A stretch of 28,909 bases of DNA, from the IMG/VR virus record IMGVR_UViG_3300035698_016379, positions 1-28,909 of that record. One strand, given 5' to 3'. The notes beneath the pieces are model-generated. The model was not told the DNA's origin. It worked only from the letters and a program-made list of their open reading frames with translations, and ran no database searches. The translations under genes and the position numbers were made by a program. Shown in pieces: positions 1-5,052 of the stretch. The stretch is from a virus. How positions within the stretch are numbered: position 1 is the first letter of the stretch; each line of letters opens with the position of its first letter.

Positions 1-127
1 GTAGTTCAACCAGTAAGCAATGCCAGCCTGGGTTCCGAGCTTCACAGCAGTATCAAGCTCGTCATTCAATCGTCTCCAGTTCATAAACGTATCTTCAACA
101 ACAAAGAACTCTGTGCACACTTCTTGA
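1..127. repeat. Terminal direct repeat, left copy (circular overlap)
   Basis: Bases 1-127 are identical to 28783-28909. The repeat lies inside the terminase small subunit gene, which is open straight across the join. A length of exactly 127 equals a common maximum k-mer of de Bruijn assemblers. The simplest reading is therefore an assembly overlap marking a circular or circularly permuted molecule, not a biological terminal repeat. Confidence 0.95.
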
Positions 128-228
128 ATGCTTTTGCCCCCGCTCAGCATCTCATAAGCTCTTTCGATGTACTCTTGCTTGAACAGCAGTCCCGTTTTCC
201 CAAATCTGCCCATTTTGTGCTTATTCAT
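1..228 (-). CDS. Terminase small subunit, N-terminal part (gene continues at 28782)
   Basis: This is the first 76 codons of a 171-residue protein. Across the circular join the reading frame continues without a break from base 1 to base 28782 and ends at 28495. The ATG at 228-226 is the first start after an in-frame stop at 267-265; its Shine-Dalgarno is weak (GGA). Residues about 20-60 look like a helix-turn-helix followed by a tryptophan-containing helix (SIQEVCTEF, then FMNWRRLNDE), and AVKLGTQAGIAYWLNYGR follows. That order is typical of phage TerS proteins that recognise the packaging site and feed DNA to TerL. It lies 36 bases downstream of the 265-534 gene, in the direction of the late operon. 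The assignment rests on motif pattern and position only. Confidence 0.75.
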   Translation of the reverse strand, partial: MNKHKMGRFGKTGLLFKQEYIERAYEMLSGGKSIQEVCTEFFVVEDTFMNWRRLNDELDTAVKLGTQAGIAYWLNY

Positions 229-264
229 ATGATCCAAACCTATTTTACTAGCTACGTGTCTAAA

Positions 265-534
265 TTAATCTTCCGCTTTCCGACAACAGATGCTCAAAAA
301 ATTGAAGCGTCTTGTTTTTGTATTCTCCGTGCGCGAAGTATCAACCTGCCTGTCTTCTGTCTCTGATGATATTTCGCCGGATACACCGGAAAACTTCGTC
401 ATCATGAACTTATGCACAACAACGCGGGTTCTGTCTTCATCTTTAATAAGCTTGCGCAGTTCATCAACGTTAGTTGACCCTGACGCCGATAACTCTACAT
501 TTCTAACCGTCTGCAAAATCAAGTCGGGTGTCAT
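265..534 (-). CDS. Hypothetical protein, first gene of the late transcript
   Basis: 89 residues with no recognised family. The ATG at 534 follows a good Shine-Dalgarno (GGAG, 8 bases upstream) and a promoter at 568-596. The protein is hydrophilic, begins MTPDLILQTVRNVEL, has a basic/acidic middle part and ends in a Cys-Cys pair (SICCRKAED). Its first 17 codons, with the ribosome site and -10 region, are duplicated exactly at 1323-1386, where they begin a different small protein. TerS follows after a 36-base gap, so this is probably the leader gene of the whole late operon. Function unknown. Confidence 0.65.
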   Translation of the reverse strand: MTPDLILQTVRNVELSASGSTNVDELRKLIKDEDRTRVVVHKFMMTKFSGVSGEISSETEDRQVDTSRTENTKTRRFNFLSICCRKAED

Positions 535-579
535 CGTGCGTCTCCATTCGACTGGCCTTTAATAACCAGTATAGCTTTT
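485..579. repeat. Direct repeat A1: duplicated gene-start module
   Basis: A 64-base block (485-548) is identical to 1323-1386. After a short divergent stretch a second 22-base block (558-579) matches 1395-1416. Read on the minus strand the module holds a -10 box (TATACT), a 5' leader, a GGAG ribosome site, the ATG and 17 codons. The two copies are about 838 bases apart and head two different small genes. Confidence 0.95.
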
Positions 580-596
580 CTTGCTATTCGTGTGAA
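568..596 (-). promoter_or_regulatory. Predicted sigma70-like promoter for the late (leftward) operon
   Basis: On the minus strand TTCACA (596-591) is followed after 17 bases by TATACT (573-568). Each hexamer is one mismatch from consensus. Transcription would start near 560, just upstream of the 534 start codon, and could run through TerS into the capsid and tail genes. The inverted repeat at 583-611 covers its -35 box, so regulation at this site is likely. Assigned by eye; no expression data. Confidence 0.6.
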
Positions 597-611
597 TTAA
601 GCATGAATAGC
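583..611. promoter_or_regulatory. Candidate operator: inverted repeat between divergent promoters
   Basis: GCTATTCGTG (583-592) and CATGAATAGC (602-611) are inverted arms matching at 9 of 10 positions, with a 9-base spacer. Arm centres are 19 bases apart, close to two helical turns. The site covers the -35 box of the leftward promoter and ends 2 bases before the -35 of the rightward promoter, which drives an RHH protein. That protein (748-927) is the obvious candidate ligand; this is inference. Confidence 0.55.
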
Positions 612-613
612 TG

Positions 614-642
614 TTGACTTGTCACTACGTTGTGTATACAAT
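614..642 (+). promoter_or_regulatory. Predicted sigma70 promoter for the RHH regulator operon
   Basis: TTGACT (614-619), 17-base spacer, TACAAT (637-642). Both hexamers are identical to those of the leftward promoter at 4585-4613. The first start codon downstream is at 698. It probably drives the leader ORF, the RHH protein and the 924-1217 gene. Confidence 0.7.
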
Positions 643-697
643 AGCTACACAGTCAAGCAAAACACATAGCAACTAACGCTCAAACAAGGAAACACAA

Positions 698-751
698 ATG
701 CGCGAAAAAACTAAGATTGCAAAAGTTGAAGCAGATAAGGAGGAGTCATGA
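698..751 (+). CDS. Short leader ORF coupled to the RHH gene
   Basis: A 17-codon ORF (MREKTKIAKVEADKEES) with its own AAGGA site 7 bases before the ATG. Its stop overlaps the next gene's start as ATGA (748-751), and its last codons are themselves the AAGGAGGAG ribosome site of that gene. The arrangement points to translational coupling of the regulator to this ORF. The peptide may have no function of its own. Confidence is limited by its small size. Confidence 0.45.
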   Translation: MREKTKIAKVEADKEES

Positions 752-927
752 AAAACAATAAAGATAAATACATACAAATAAGAGTAACAGAAGAGCACAA
801 AGATAATATTGTAAAATACTGCATCGACAACGATATAACAGTGTCTGCTTTTTTAGTCAGAGCTGCTAAATACGTTATGCAAATAGAAGATTGGAAGGTA
901 GTTGGAACATTTGGGGGTAAATCATGA
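748..927 (+). CDS. Ribbon-helix-helix (Arc/CopG-like) DNA-binding regulator
   Basis: 59 residues, ATG at 748 after a near-perfect AAGGAGGAG. The layout fits the RHH fold: a short beta strand (residues 8-13, YIQIRV), helix A (EEHKDNIVKYCIDN), a turn with DITVSAF, and helix B (LVRAAKYVMQIE). RHH dimers bind tandem or inverted half-sites with the beta ribbon. It lies directly downstream of the divergent promoter region with the 583-611 inverted repeat, so it probably controls its own promoter and the late leftward promoter. It overlaps the next gene by 4 bases (ATGA). Fold assignment is by pattern; the target site is inferred. Confidence 0.7.
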   Translation: MKNNKDKYIQIRVTEEHKDNIVKYCIDNDITVSAFLVRAAKYVMQIEDWKVVGTFGGKS

Positions 928-1217
928 AAGTTCCATTTTCACATGAGGAATTTTTAGAAGCTCTTGCCGAGGTTACCGTGATTCGAGGAAATATGGACGA
1001 AATAACTACGCTTCAATCTAGCATTCTTCGGCTTATCACAAACGACGCTTTCGGAATCGGCTTTGTGTTAACTCTTGAAGATGAATACAAAAAATTATCG
1101 GCGAAATTGGCAGATACGGAAATAAGCCTAGCTCAAAGCGTGAAAGTGAAAAACTTTATAGAAGAGCGCATCCAAGAGCAGGACGATGAAGACGATGAAG
1201 ACGATGAAGACGATTAA
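924..1217 (+). CDS. Small acidic-tailed hypothetical protein
   Basis: 97 residues, translationally coupled (ATGA overlap) to the RHH gene. The body is predicted helical and hydrophilic. The last 11 residues are only Asp and Glu, encoded by a GATGAAGAC-type nonanucleotide repeat (about 1185-1214). Such tails occur in DNA-mimic and anti-repressor-like proteins and in chaperone-like proteins; which applies cannot be told here. Location beside the RHH gene makes a regulatory partner role possible. The repeat tract could vary in length between isolates. No family recognised. Confidence 0.65.
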   Translation: MKVPFSHEEFLEALAEVTVIRGNMDEITTLQSSILRLITNDAFGIGFVLTLEDEYKKLSAKLADTEISLAQSVKVKNFIEERIQEQDDEDDEDDEDD

Positions 1218-1246
1218 GAAGGCCTAATTTTCGGCACAGAAAGAAA

Positions 1247-1273
1247 GAGTCTGAACCCCTAGTTAAAGGACTC
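1247..1273. terminator. Possible terminator between convergent transcripts
   Basis: GAGTC (1247-1251) pairs with GACTC (1269-1273). On the minus strand the hairpin is followed by TTTCTTTCT, and an inner AAC/GTT pairing is possible. It lies between the convergent stops at 1217 and 1259. The stem is short, so this is weakly supported. Confidence 0.3.
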
Positions 1274-1372
1274 AAGCTCTTTTTCGGGTCTGTACTTAGC
1301 GCCGCACTTTGTGCAGACTTGAGCCGATAACTCTACATTTCTAACCGTCTGCAAAATCAAGTCGGGTGTCAT
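1259..1372 (-). CDS. Small CxxC protein with duplicated N-terminus
   Basis: A 37-residue ORF. Its first 17 residues are identical to the 265-534 protein (MTPDLILQTVRNVELSA) because of the 64-base repeat; the remaining 20 hold CTKCGAKYRP, a zinc-ribbon-like knuckle. The upstream GGAG site is intact. The adjacent gene at 1424-1633 ends with a similar CTKCGLKH, so this ORF may be a recombination product joining the duplicated start to the tail of a former CxxC gene. It could be expressed, or it could be a remnant. Confidence 0.5.
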   Translation of the reverse strand: MTPDLILQTVRNVELSAQVCTKCGAKYRPEKELESFN

Positions 1373-1416
1373 CGTGCGTCTCCATTTGCTTACTTTTAAT
1401 AACCAGTATAGCTTTT
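1323..1416. repeat. Direct repeat A2: duplicated gene-start module
   Basis: Second copy of the 485-579 module: 64 bases exact (1323-1386) plus 22 bases (1395-1416). The -10 box TATACT (1410-1405) is kept. The bases in the -35 position (1428-1433) lie at the end of the upstream gene and do not match consensus. Confidence 0.95.
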
Positions 1417-1423
1417 TTATCCT

Positions 1424-1633
1424 TTAGAAAAATGGATCCGCTCTTTCGACTGAATTATGCTTAAGCCCGCACTTGGTGCATTCCTTGTATGACAACCCGA
1501 ACATCTTTTGCATCATCGATGGCGTTTCTATCTCTTTGTACTCATGTACGCATTCCTTGAGCTGAACAACTCGGTTTGATACTTCAGCTAGCATCTTTTC
1601 TAGCGCCAATACCCGTATCTCTAAATCTTCCAT
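1424..1633 (-). CDS. Small coiled-coil protein with C-terminal CxxC knuckle
   Basis: 69 residues, ATG at 1633 after AAAGGA (spacing 6), just past the stop of the VRR-NUC gene. Residues 1-30 have heptad-like Leu/Val spacing (LEIRVLALEKMLAEVSNRVVQL). The C-terminal part contains a single CTKCGLKH motif with a nearby upstream Cys/His (KECVHEYKE), enough to bind one metal. Small proteins of this build are frequent in phage replication clusters but the function is not known. It is the last complete gene of the Rep operon. Confidence 0.6.
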   Translation of the reverse strand: MEDLEIRVLALEKMLAEVSNRVVQLKECVHEYKEIETPSMMQKMFGLSYKECTKCGLKHNSVERADPFF

Positions 1634-1644
1634 GATGGGTCCTT

Positions 1645-2004
1645 TTATGCGCTGTTCCCTGTTACGTAATACTGTATTGATACTCTAGCTTCTTCAAAAC
1701 TATGACACACTTCAACTTGATAACCCACAGCCGACAGAATCGCCTGCATCTTCGATTGATTCGGGCTGTTTCTACCCTTAGGGCTCTTCATCTCTATATA
1801 TAATCCAGGGTATCGCTCAGTAGGGTAAGCCAAGTGCATGTCCGGTATGCCGCTTACAACCCCCGACCTCTTAAGTCGTGCTCCAACCTTGGGGCCTACA
1901 TTCTGGCCATTTGGGATGTGGTACAAAAGGCCGTCAAGGTGAGGGTAAGCCAGCCTGAACCAGTGGATAACATAAGCTTGGGACTTGTCTTCTAGGTGTC
2001 GCAT
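1645..2004 (-). CDS. VRR-NUC domain nuclease (PD-(D/E)xK fold)
   Basis: 119 residues, a typical length for a stand-alone phage VRR-NUC protein. Catalytic-type residues are visible: GIPD with Asp55, then YIEMK with Glu71 and Lys73, followed by GRNSPNQ with a conserved-type Gln. The N-terminal HIPNGQ and LKRSGV segments also fit the family. VRR-NUC proteins act on branched or flap DNA; in phages they are proposed to resolve replication or recombination junctions. The start is supported by AAGGAG 6 bases upstream. It lies 30 bases after the Rep stop, in one operon. Substrate is unknown. Confidence 0.85.
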   Translation of the reverse strand: MRHLEDKSQAYVIHWFRLAYPHLDGLLYHIPNGQNVGPKVGARLKRSGVVSGIPDMHLAYPTERYPGLYIEMKSPKGRNSPNQSKMQAILSAVGYQVEVCHSFEEARVSIQYYVTGNSA

Positions 2005-2034
2005 TTTGGGCTCCTTCCGTGGGCAATGGTATAG

Positions 2035-3498
2035 TTAATGCGCTAGCTGTAATGGGGTTACTGCCGTACCATTTCGCGTTATTTTGATTTGCTCTGCAAT
2101 CGCTTGATCGTAGTCGTGCGCGCAGCTGAAATTGTACTGGCTGCCGACTATATCCATGGCGCCTTGTCTTTCTTGCTGGTAAGCCTGATGTCTCATTGCT
2201 CTGATTCGCCCAGCTTCTTGCTTTGCCCGGCTCGTAGGTAGCGCGTCATGTGCATTCCTTGCATCTGCTTGCTCTGCGGTCTCACCTGGTCTGGCTTTTC
2301 TGCCTGGCTTAGGTTTTAGCGACTCTCTTTTCCTGGCATTAATTATGCGCCTTCTCGCTTCAAACTCTGTCTCATTCCCTTGTGCCAAGCGCCTGAGATC
2401 TTTGGGCGTTATAGCCTCCATGTCCTTCTTGGTGTTGTATGAACCGACAAGGTAGCCAATGGGGTTAGCTAGAACCACCTTATCTTTTAGAGCCTTGCTT
2501 AGTACTGCGTTGAACAGACTCATGCGCTCCTCTGAATCCTCGTACCTTCCCTGCTTAGCAATGAATTTATCGGCCTCTTCCTTTTCTACACCCGCTGAAA
2601 GCAAATTAAACAAGAGTCCTGGGTGGGGTGGCTCGTGGGTAATGCCGGCAGGCTTATCCACAGGCACGTCCTCCCTATTATCTTTGTTAGAGTTATTCAT
2701 ACTTGAACCCTGAAAGGGTGAAAGAATAGATGGTGTCCGGTTTTTGGGTTCGCGGTGTCCGGTTTTTGATGAAAAGCAGGGTTTGGCGCGGTTCTGGATG
2801 GTTTTATCCACAATCTGAGAGTAGGCAGCTTTACCCAGCATCGTCAGTGTAACCTCAACAGTTGACCATTTGGCGCCCATCTTCTTCTGCTTGGTCTTGC
2901 TGATTAGGTCCCTGGCGCTAAGGTCTGATATCGCTTCATTTGCGCGCTGCCGGCTCATAGGTTTCCAGCCATGGGCGCCAGCCATTTCCCCGATAGTAGT
3001 CTGAGTCGCGTACAGAACCCCTTTCTTGTACCTGTACTGAAAACTTCCGACAATAGAGAGGATTGCTTTGTCTCTTCGGGTCAGCTTTAGTGCGTTGCAC
3101 TGGTCAAGAAGGGCTTGGGAGAGGTAAAAGTCATCACTGAGCTCAATAACCTCGTCTATCTCATTCGATGAGAGGCTTGAATGACTTTTTAAGTTGGGTT
3201 TGCCTAGATTATGCTGATATTGTGTTGGAAAGCTGTTCCGCTTGGCGTCATCTAGTGTACAATTCTTGTGTGGCATGTTTCGGTCCTTGTTTTGAAGGAT
3301 TGGGCATGTTGCAGGTAGCATGTTTCGGTCCTTGTTATGAAGGATTGAGGCTGTTACAGGTAGCATATTTCGGTCCTTGTGTTGAAGGATTGAGGCTGTT
3401 ACAAGTGGCATGTTTCGGTCCTTGTTGTGAAGGATTGGGCATGTCGCGCGCACGCGACCAAGCCCGATCCTTTGAGGTGTTGTCAAAGGTAAAGTCAC
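2035..3498 (-). CDS. Lambda O-like replication initiator with internal origin repeats
   Basis: Up to 487 residues. About residues 120-225 (FYLSQALLDQCNALKLTRRDKAILSI and on through TTIGEMAGAHGWKPMSRQRANEAISDL) look like the winged-helix DNA-binding domain of O/replication-initiator proteins. A proline/Ser/Asn-rich linker follows, then a C-terminal part with NPIGYLVGSYN, common in phage replication proteins, and a basic tail. The longest frame starts at a GTG (3498) with no clear ribosome site. In-frame ATGs at 3411, 3366, 3321 and 3276 each follow AAGGA with 7-base spacing, because the site is part of the 45-bp repeat. The true start may be one of these (458 residues from 3411). No helicase or helicase loader is recognisable nearby, so host helicase is probably recruited. 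Confidence 0.75.
   Translation of the reverse strand: MTLPLTTPQRIGLGRVRATCPILHNKDRNMPLVTASILQHKDRNMLPVTASILHNKDRNMLPATCPILQNKDRNMPHKNCTLDDAKRNSFPTQYQHNLGKPNLKSHSSLSSNEIDEVIELSDDFYLSQALLDQCNALKLTRRDKAILSIVGSFQYRYKKGVLYATQTTIGEMAGAHGWKPMSRQRANEAISDLSARDLISKTKQKKMGAKWSTVEVTLTMLGKAAYSQIVDKTIQNRAKPCFSSKTGHREPKNRTPSILSPFQGSSMNNSNKDNREDVPVDKPAGITHEPPHPGLLFNLLSAGVEKEEADKFIAKQGRYEDSEERMSLFNAVLSKALKDKVVLANPIGYLVGSYNTKKDMEAITPKDLRRLAQGNETEFEARRRIINARKRESLKPKPGRKARPGETAEQADARNAHDALPTSRAKQEAGRIRAMRHQAYQQERQGAMDIVGSQYNFSCAHDYDQAIAEQIKITRNGTAVTPLQLAH
3274..3450. repeat. Four 45-bp direct repeats (iteron-like, probable origin)
   Basis: Units begin at 3274, 3319, 3364 and 3409, the last slightly shorter. Core shared by all four: TTTCGGTCCTTGT then GAAGGATTG. 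The period is 45 bases (15 codons), so the Rep frame stays open and reads a repeat containing KDRNM. Placement inside the initiator gene resembles lambda, where origin iterons lie within gene O. The origin role is inferred. Confidence 0.8.
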
Positions 3499-3617
3499 TT
3501 GGGAACTAACAGGAGCTTGCCGGCTTCTCTAGTTCAGCTCAAAACGATAAGGTAGGCAGGATGCCTTCTTTATCTCTTAAACTAGCGCATTCGCGCATAT
3601 CTAAGACTTCATGAATT

Positions 3618-3638
3618 CTCGCTAAACTTGTTAGCGAG
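3618..3638. promoter_or_regulatory. Perfect inverted repeat, candidate operator or RNA hairpin
   Basis: CTCGCTAA (3618-3625) and TTAGCGAG (3631-3638) are perfect 8-bp arms around a 5-base spacer. It lies about 120 bases before the longest Rep start in the presumed leader. A 21-bp operator-like dyad or a leader hairpin are both possible. No T-tract follows, so it is not an intrinsic terminator. Confidence 0.45.
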
Positions 3639-3692
3639 CATCAATAGTAAATGATTTCCGCCCCCAATGAACAGCTCTATTGTCACTATATA

Positions 3693-3753
3693 TATGACCT
3701 ACGACCAAACACTGTGCAAAACCACAGGTCTTTTATGACCTACCACCAAACAC
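3693..3753. repeat. Pair of 20-bp direct repeats upstream of rep
   Basis: TATGACCTACGACCAAACAC (3693-3712) and TATGACCTACCACCAAACAC (3734-3753) match at 19 of 20 bases and are 41 bases apart, about four helical turns. AGGTC at 3726-3730 forms a small dyad with the second copy, and an inverted AGGTCAT occurs at 3870-3876. They could be initiator or regulator binding sites. Confidence 0.6.
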
Positions 3754-3768
3754 CAGTCTTACGCGCAT

Positions 3769-3791
3769 AAAAAAGCCCCAATAAAGGGGCT
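3769..3791 (-). terminator. Intrinsic terminator after the SSB gene
   Basis: On the minus strand AGCCCC (3791-3786), a 6-base loop, and GGGGCT (3779-3774) are followed by a run of T. It lies 131 bases past the SSB stop and would end the RHH-SSB transcript. Confidence 0.85.
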
Positions 3792-3921
3792 GATTTGACC
3801 GCATCCTTGCGACCGCCAAGGAAGTACATCTTCATAAGCTTTGAACCATAATAACGTCTAGCTATACTCAGGTCATGAGCTTATATCTCTTTAACGTGTA
3901 CGCATTTCCCTGGTCACTCAT

Positions 3922-4338
3922 CTAGAAAGGTATATCTGAATCATCGAATGCCGAAGGCGCTGACCATACAGGCTTGCCACTGGCGATAGGCTTAGGGTCT
4001 TCGTTCCTAGGCGACTTGGTGAGCAGCTGTAAGCTGTTGGCGATAACTTGTGACATAGTCCTGTCTTGGCCCGTAGCCTTGTCTTGATACTTGCTGTACT
4101 TCATCTTTCCGTCTGCGCTGACAAGGTCGCCTTTTCTGATGTGGTCACGCGCAAAATCAGCAGTCTTGCCGAAAACCAACACTCTGTGCCAATCGGCTTC
4201 TTCCTTGTACTCGCCGCTCGCTTTGTCTTTGACTCTGTCAGACGTGGCTAGTGATAATGTCGTCATGCCCATGCCGCTTGCACTAACGCGATGCTCTGGG
4301 TCTTTGCCGATGCGCCCAATCAGTATTATTTTATTCAT
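3922..4338 (-). CDS. ssb: Single-stranded DNA-binding protein
   Basis: 138 residues. It starts MNKIILIGRIGKDPE, the standard first strand of a bacterial-type OB fold. It keeps the WHRVLVFGKTADFARDHIRKGDLV type core (residues about 50-75) and ends in an acidic tip, DDSDIPF. That tip is the docking tail that recruits host or phage repair and replication proteins. AAGGA lies upstream of the ATG, and the gene follows the RHH stop by 14 bases, so the two are co-transcribed. It is expected to coat single strands made by the YqaJ exonuclease and act with the ERF annealing protein. The terminator at 3769-3791 follows. Confidence 0.95.
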   Translation of the reverse strand: MNKIILIGRIGKDPEHRVSASGMGMTTLSLATSDRVKDKASGEYKEEADWHRVLVFGKTADFARDHIRKGDLVSADGKMKYSKYQDKATGQDRTMSQVIANSLQLLTKSPRNEDPKPIASGKPVWSAPSAFDDSDIPF

Positions 4339-4352
4339 TTGTTAACATCCTT

Positions 4353-4547
4353 TTATATTTTACCTAAACGCTTTAATAGCTTTCGTATCTCTTTCATTAC
4401 AATCGTGTTCACGCTCACCTCAGTTTCGCCAGCATGGTCCCTTAACATTTCTAATTGGTCTTCAGGCAACCTGAATGATGTCGTTATCATCGGAATGGTG
4501 ATTCTGCGTTTATACACCCTACCCGATGGGCTGATTACTTTGCTCAC
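4353..4547 (-). CDS. Ribbon-helix-helix (Arc-like) regulator
   Basis: 64 residues from the GTG at 4547, which has AAAGGAG with 9-base spacing. An upstream in-frame ATG (4586) is rejected because it lies upstream of the predicted transcription start (about 4578) and has no ribosome site. Residues about 21-64 fit Arc/Mnt-type RHH proteins: a strand (TTSFRLP), helix A (EDQLEMLRDHAGET), VSVNTIVM at the turn, and helix B (KEIRKLLKRL). The gene sits beside overlapping divergent promoters that contain a direct repeat ATTGTA at 10-bp spacing, and probably represses both. SSB follows in the same operon. Confidence 0.75.
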   Translation of the reverse strand: MSKVISPSGRVYKRRITIPMITTSFRLPEDQLEMLRDHAGETEVSVNTIVMKEIRKLLKRLGKI

Positions 4548-4568
4548 TTGTTTGCTCTCCTTTTGTTG

Positions 4569-4597
4569 TTGACTTCTTATTGGCATTGTATTATATT
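4569..4597 (+). promoter_or_regulatory. Predicted promoter of the recombination/TerL operon
   Basis: TTGACT (4569-4574), 17-base spacer, TATATT (4592-4597). Start of transcription near 4604; first gene at 4641. It overlaps the opposed promoter at 4585-4613. Confidence 0.7.
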
Positions 4598-4600
4598 GTA
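4585..4600. promoter_or_regulatory. Candidate RHH operator (tandem ATTGTA)
   Basis: ATTGTA occurs at 4585-4590 and again at 4595-4600, a 10-bp period that suits RHH dimers binding successive major grooves. It covers the -10 boxes of both divergent promoters. ATTGTA also occurs, on the other strand, at the -10 of the 614-642 promoter. Binding is inferred. Confidence 0.4.
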
Positions 4601-4613
4601 AGCATCAAGTCAA
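4585..4613 (-). promoter_or_regulatory. Predicted promoter of the RHH-SSB operon
   Basis: Minus strand TTGACT (4613-4608), 17-base spacer, TACAAT (4590-4585). Its hexamers are identical to the 614-642 promoter. It is face to face with the rightward promoter, so simultaneous full use of both is unlikely. Confidence 0.7.
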
Positions 4614-4640
4614 TATGCACTTAACAACAAAGGACACTAC

Positions 4641-5021
4641 ATGAGCGACTTAGAGCCCCGGGTATTTAGCACTATAGAAGAGCACTTTTCATTAAATGAA
4701 ATGAAGTTTTTTTCTGATATGGATGAAAACGAGAAACGTGCATTAATTAAAACATGTTACAACGCGCTATCTGATTCTGAAAAAGAAGAGACGATGATAA
4801 ATGCTGAGTATTTCAGCACTTTCTACAATAACTTTTTTGCCAAAAATACAACAATCTTCGGCAGAATGGATATGATGATAGCCCTTGAGTCAGACATGTT
4901 TAATGACATGTCGTATGGTGTTGAAGAAGCTGTTTTTACTTACATCGACGAGCTATGCATGTACGACCAAGCCTTAAAGCGCAGAATGTTTGATGCTGAG
5001 CCTTGTCCACGTACTCACTAA
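4641..5021 (+). CDS. Acidic hypothetical protein, first gene of the rightward operon
   Basis: 126 residues, ATG after AAAGGA with 6-base spacing. Strongly acidic, Met- and Phe-rich and predicted helical, with no signal peptide or membrane segment and no recognised motif. As the first gene after the 4569-4597 promoter it should be made early and in quantity. Acidic early proteins of phages often inhibit or redirect host enzymes, but nothing here shows a target. The recombination genes follow in the same direction. Confidence 0.7.
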   Translation: MSDLEPRVFSTIEEHFSLNEMKFFSDMDENEKRALIKTCYNALSDSEKEETMINAEYFSTFYNNFFAKNTTIFGRMDMMIALESDMFNDMSYGVEEAVFTYIDELCMYDQALKRRMFDAEPCPRTH

Positions 5022-5052
5022 AGTGGTCTTAACTTACCAGGAAATTATTAAA

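Larger units (their letters stand above)
3499..3921. other. 423-base non-coding control region upstream of rep
   Basis: No convincing gene is present. The region holds a minus-strand terminator (3769-3791), two near-identical 20-base repeats (3693-3712 and 3734-3753), a perfect 8-bp inverted repeat (3618-3638) and an AT-rich TATATATA stretch. The promoter of rep must lie here because the SSB transcript is terminated upstream. TTGCAC (3719-3714) with the TATATA stretch about 19 bases on is the best weak candidate on the minus strand. Confidence 0.7.

Noticed and set aside
290-562. 90-codon plus-strand frame opposite the 265-534 gene
   Set aside because: No ribosome site, and it runs against the promoter and duplicated start module that support the minus-strand gene.
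3168-3509. 113-codon plus-strand frame across the 45-bp repeats
   Set aside because: It is antisense to Rep, repeats only because the DNA does, and has no ribosome site.
3740-3835. 31-codon minus-strand ORF downstream of SSB
   Set aside because: It reads straight through the SSB terminator hairpin and has no convincing ribosome site. A 17-codon ORF starting right after the SSB stop was rejected for lack of its own signals.
4353-4586. Longer RHH ORF starting at the ATG at 4586
   Set aside because: That ATG lies upstream of the predicted start of transcription and has no Shine-Dalgarno. The GTG at 4547 has AAAGGAG.
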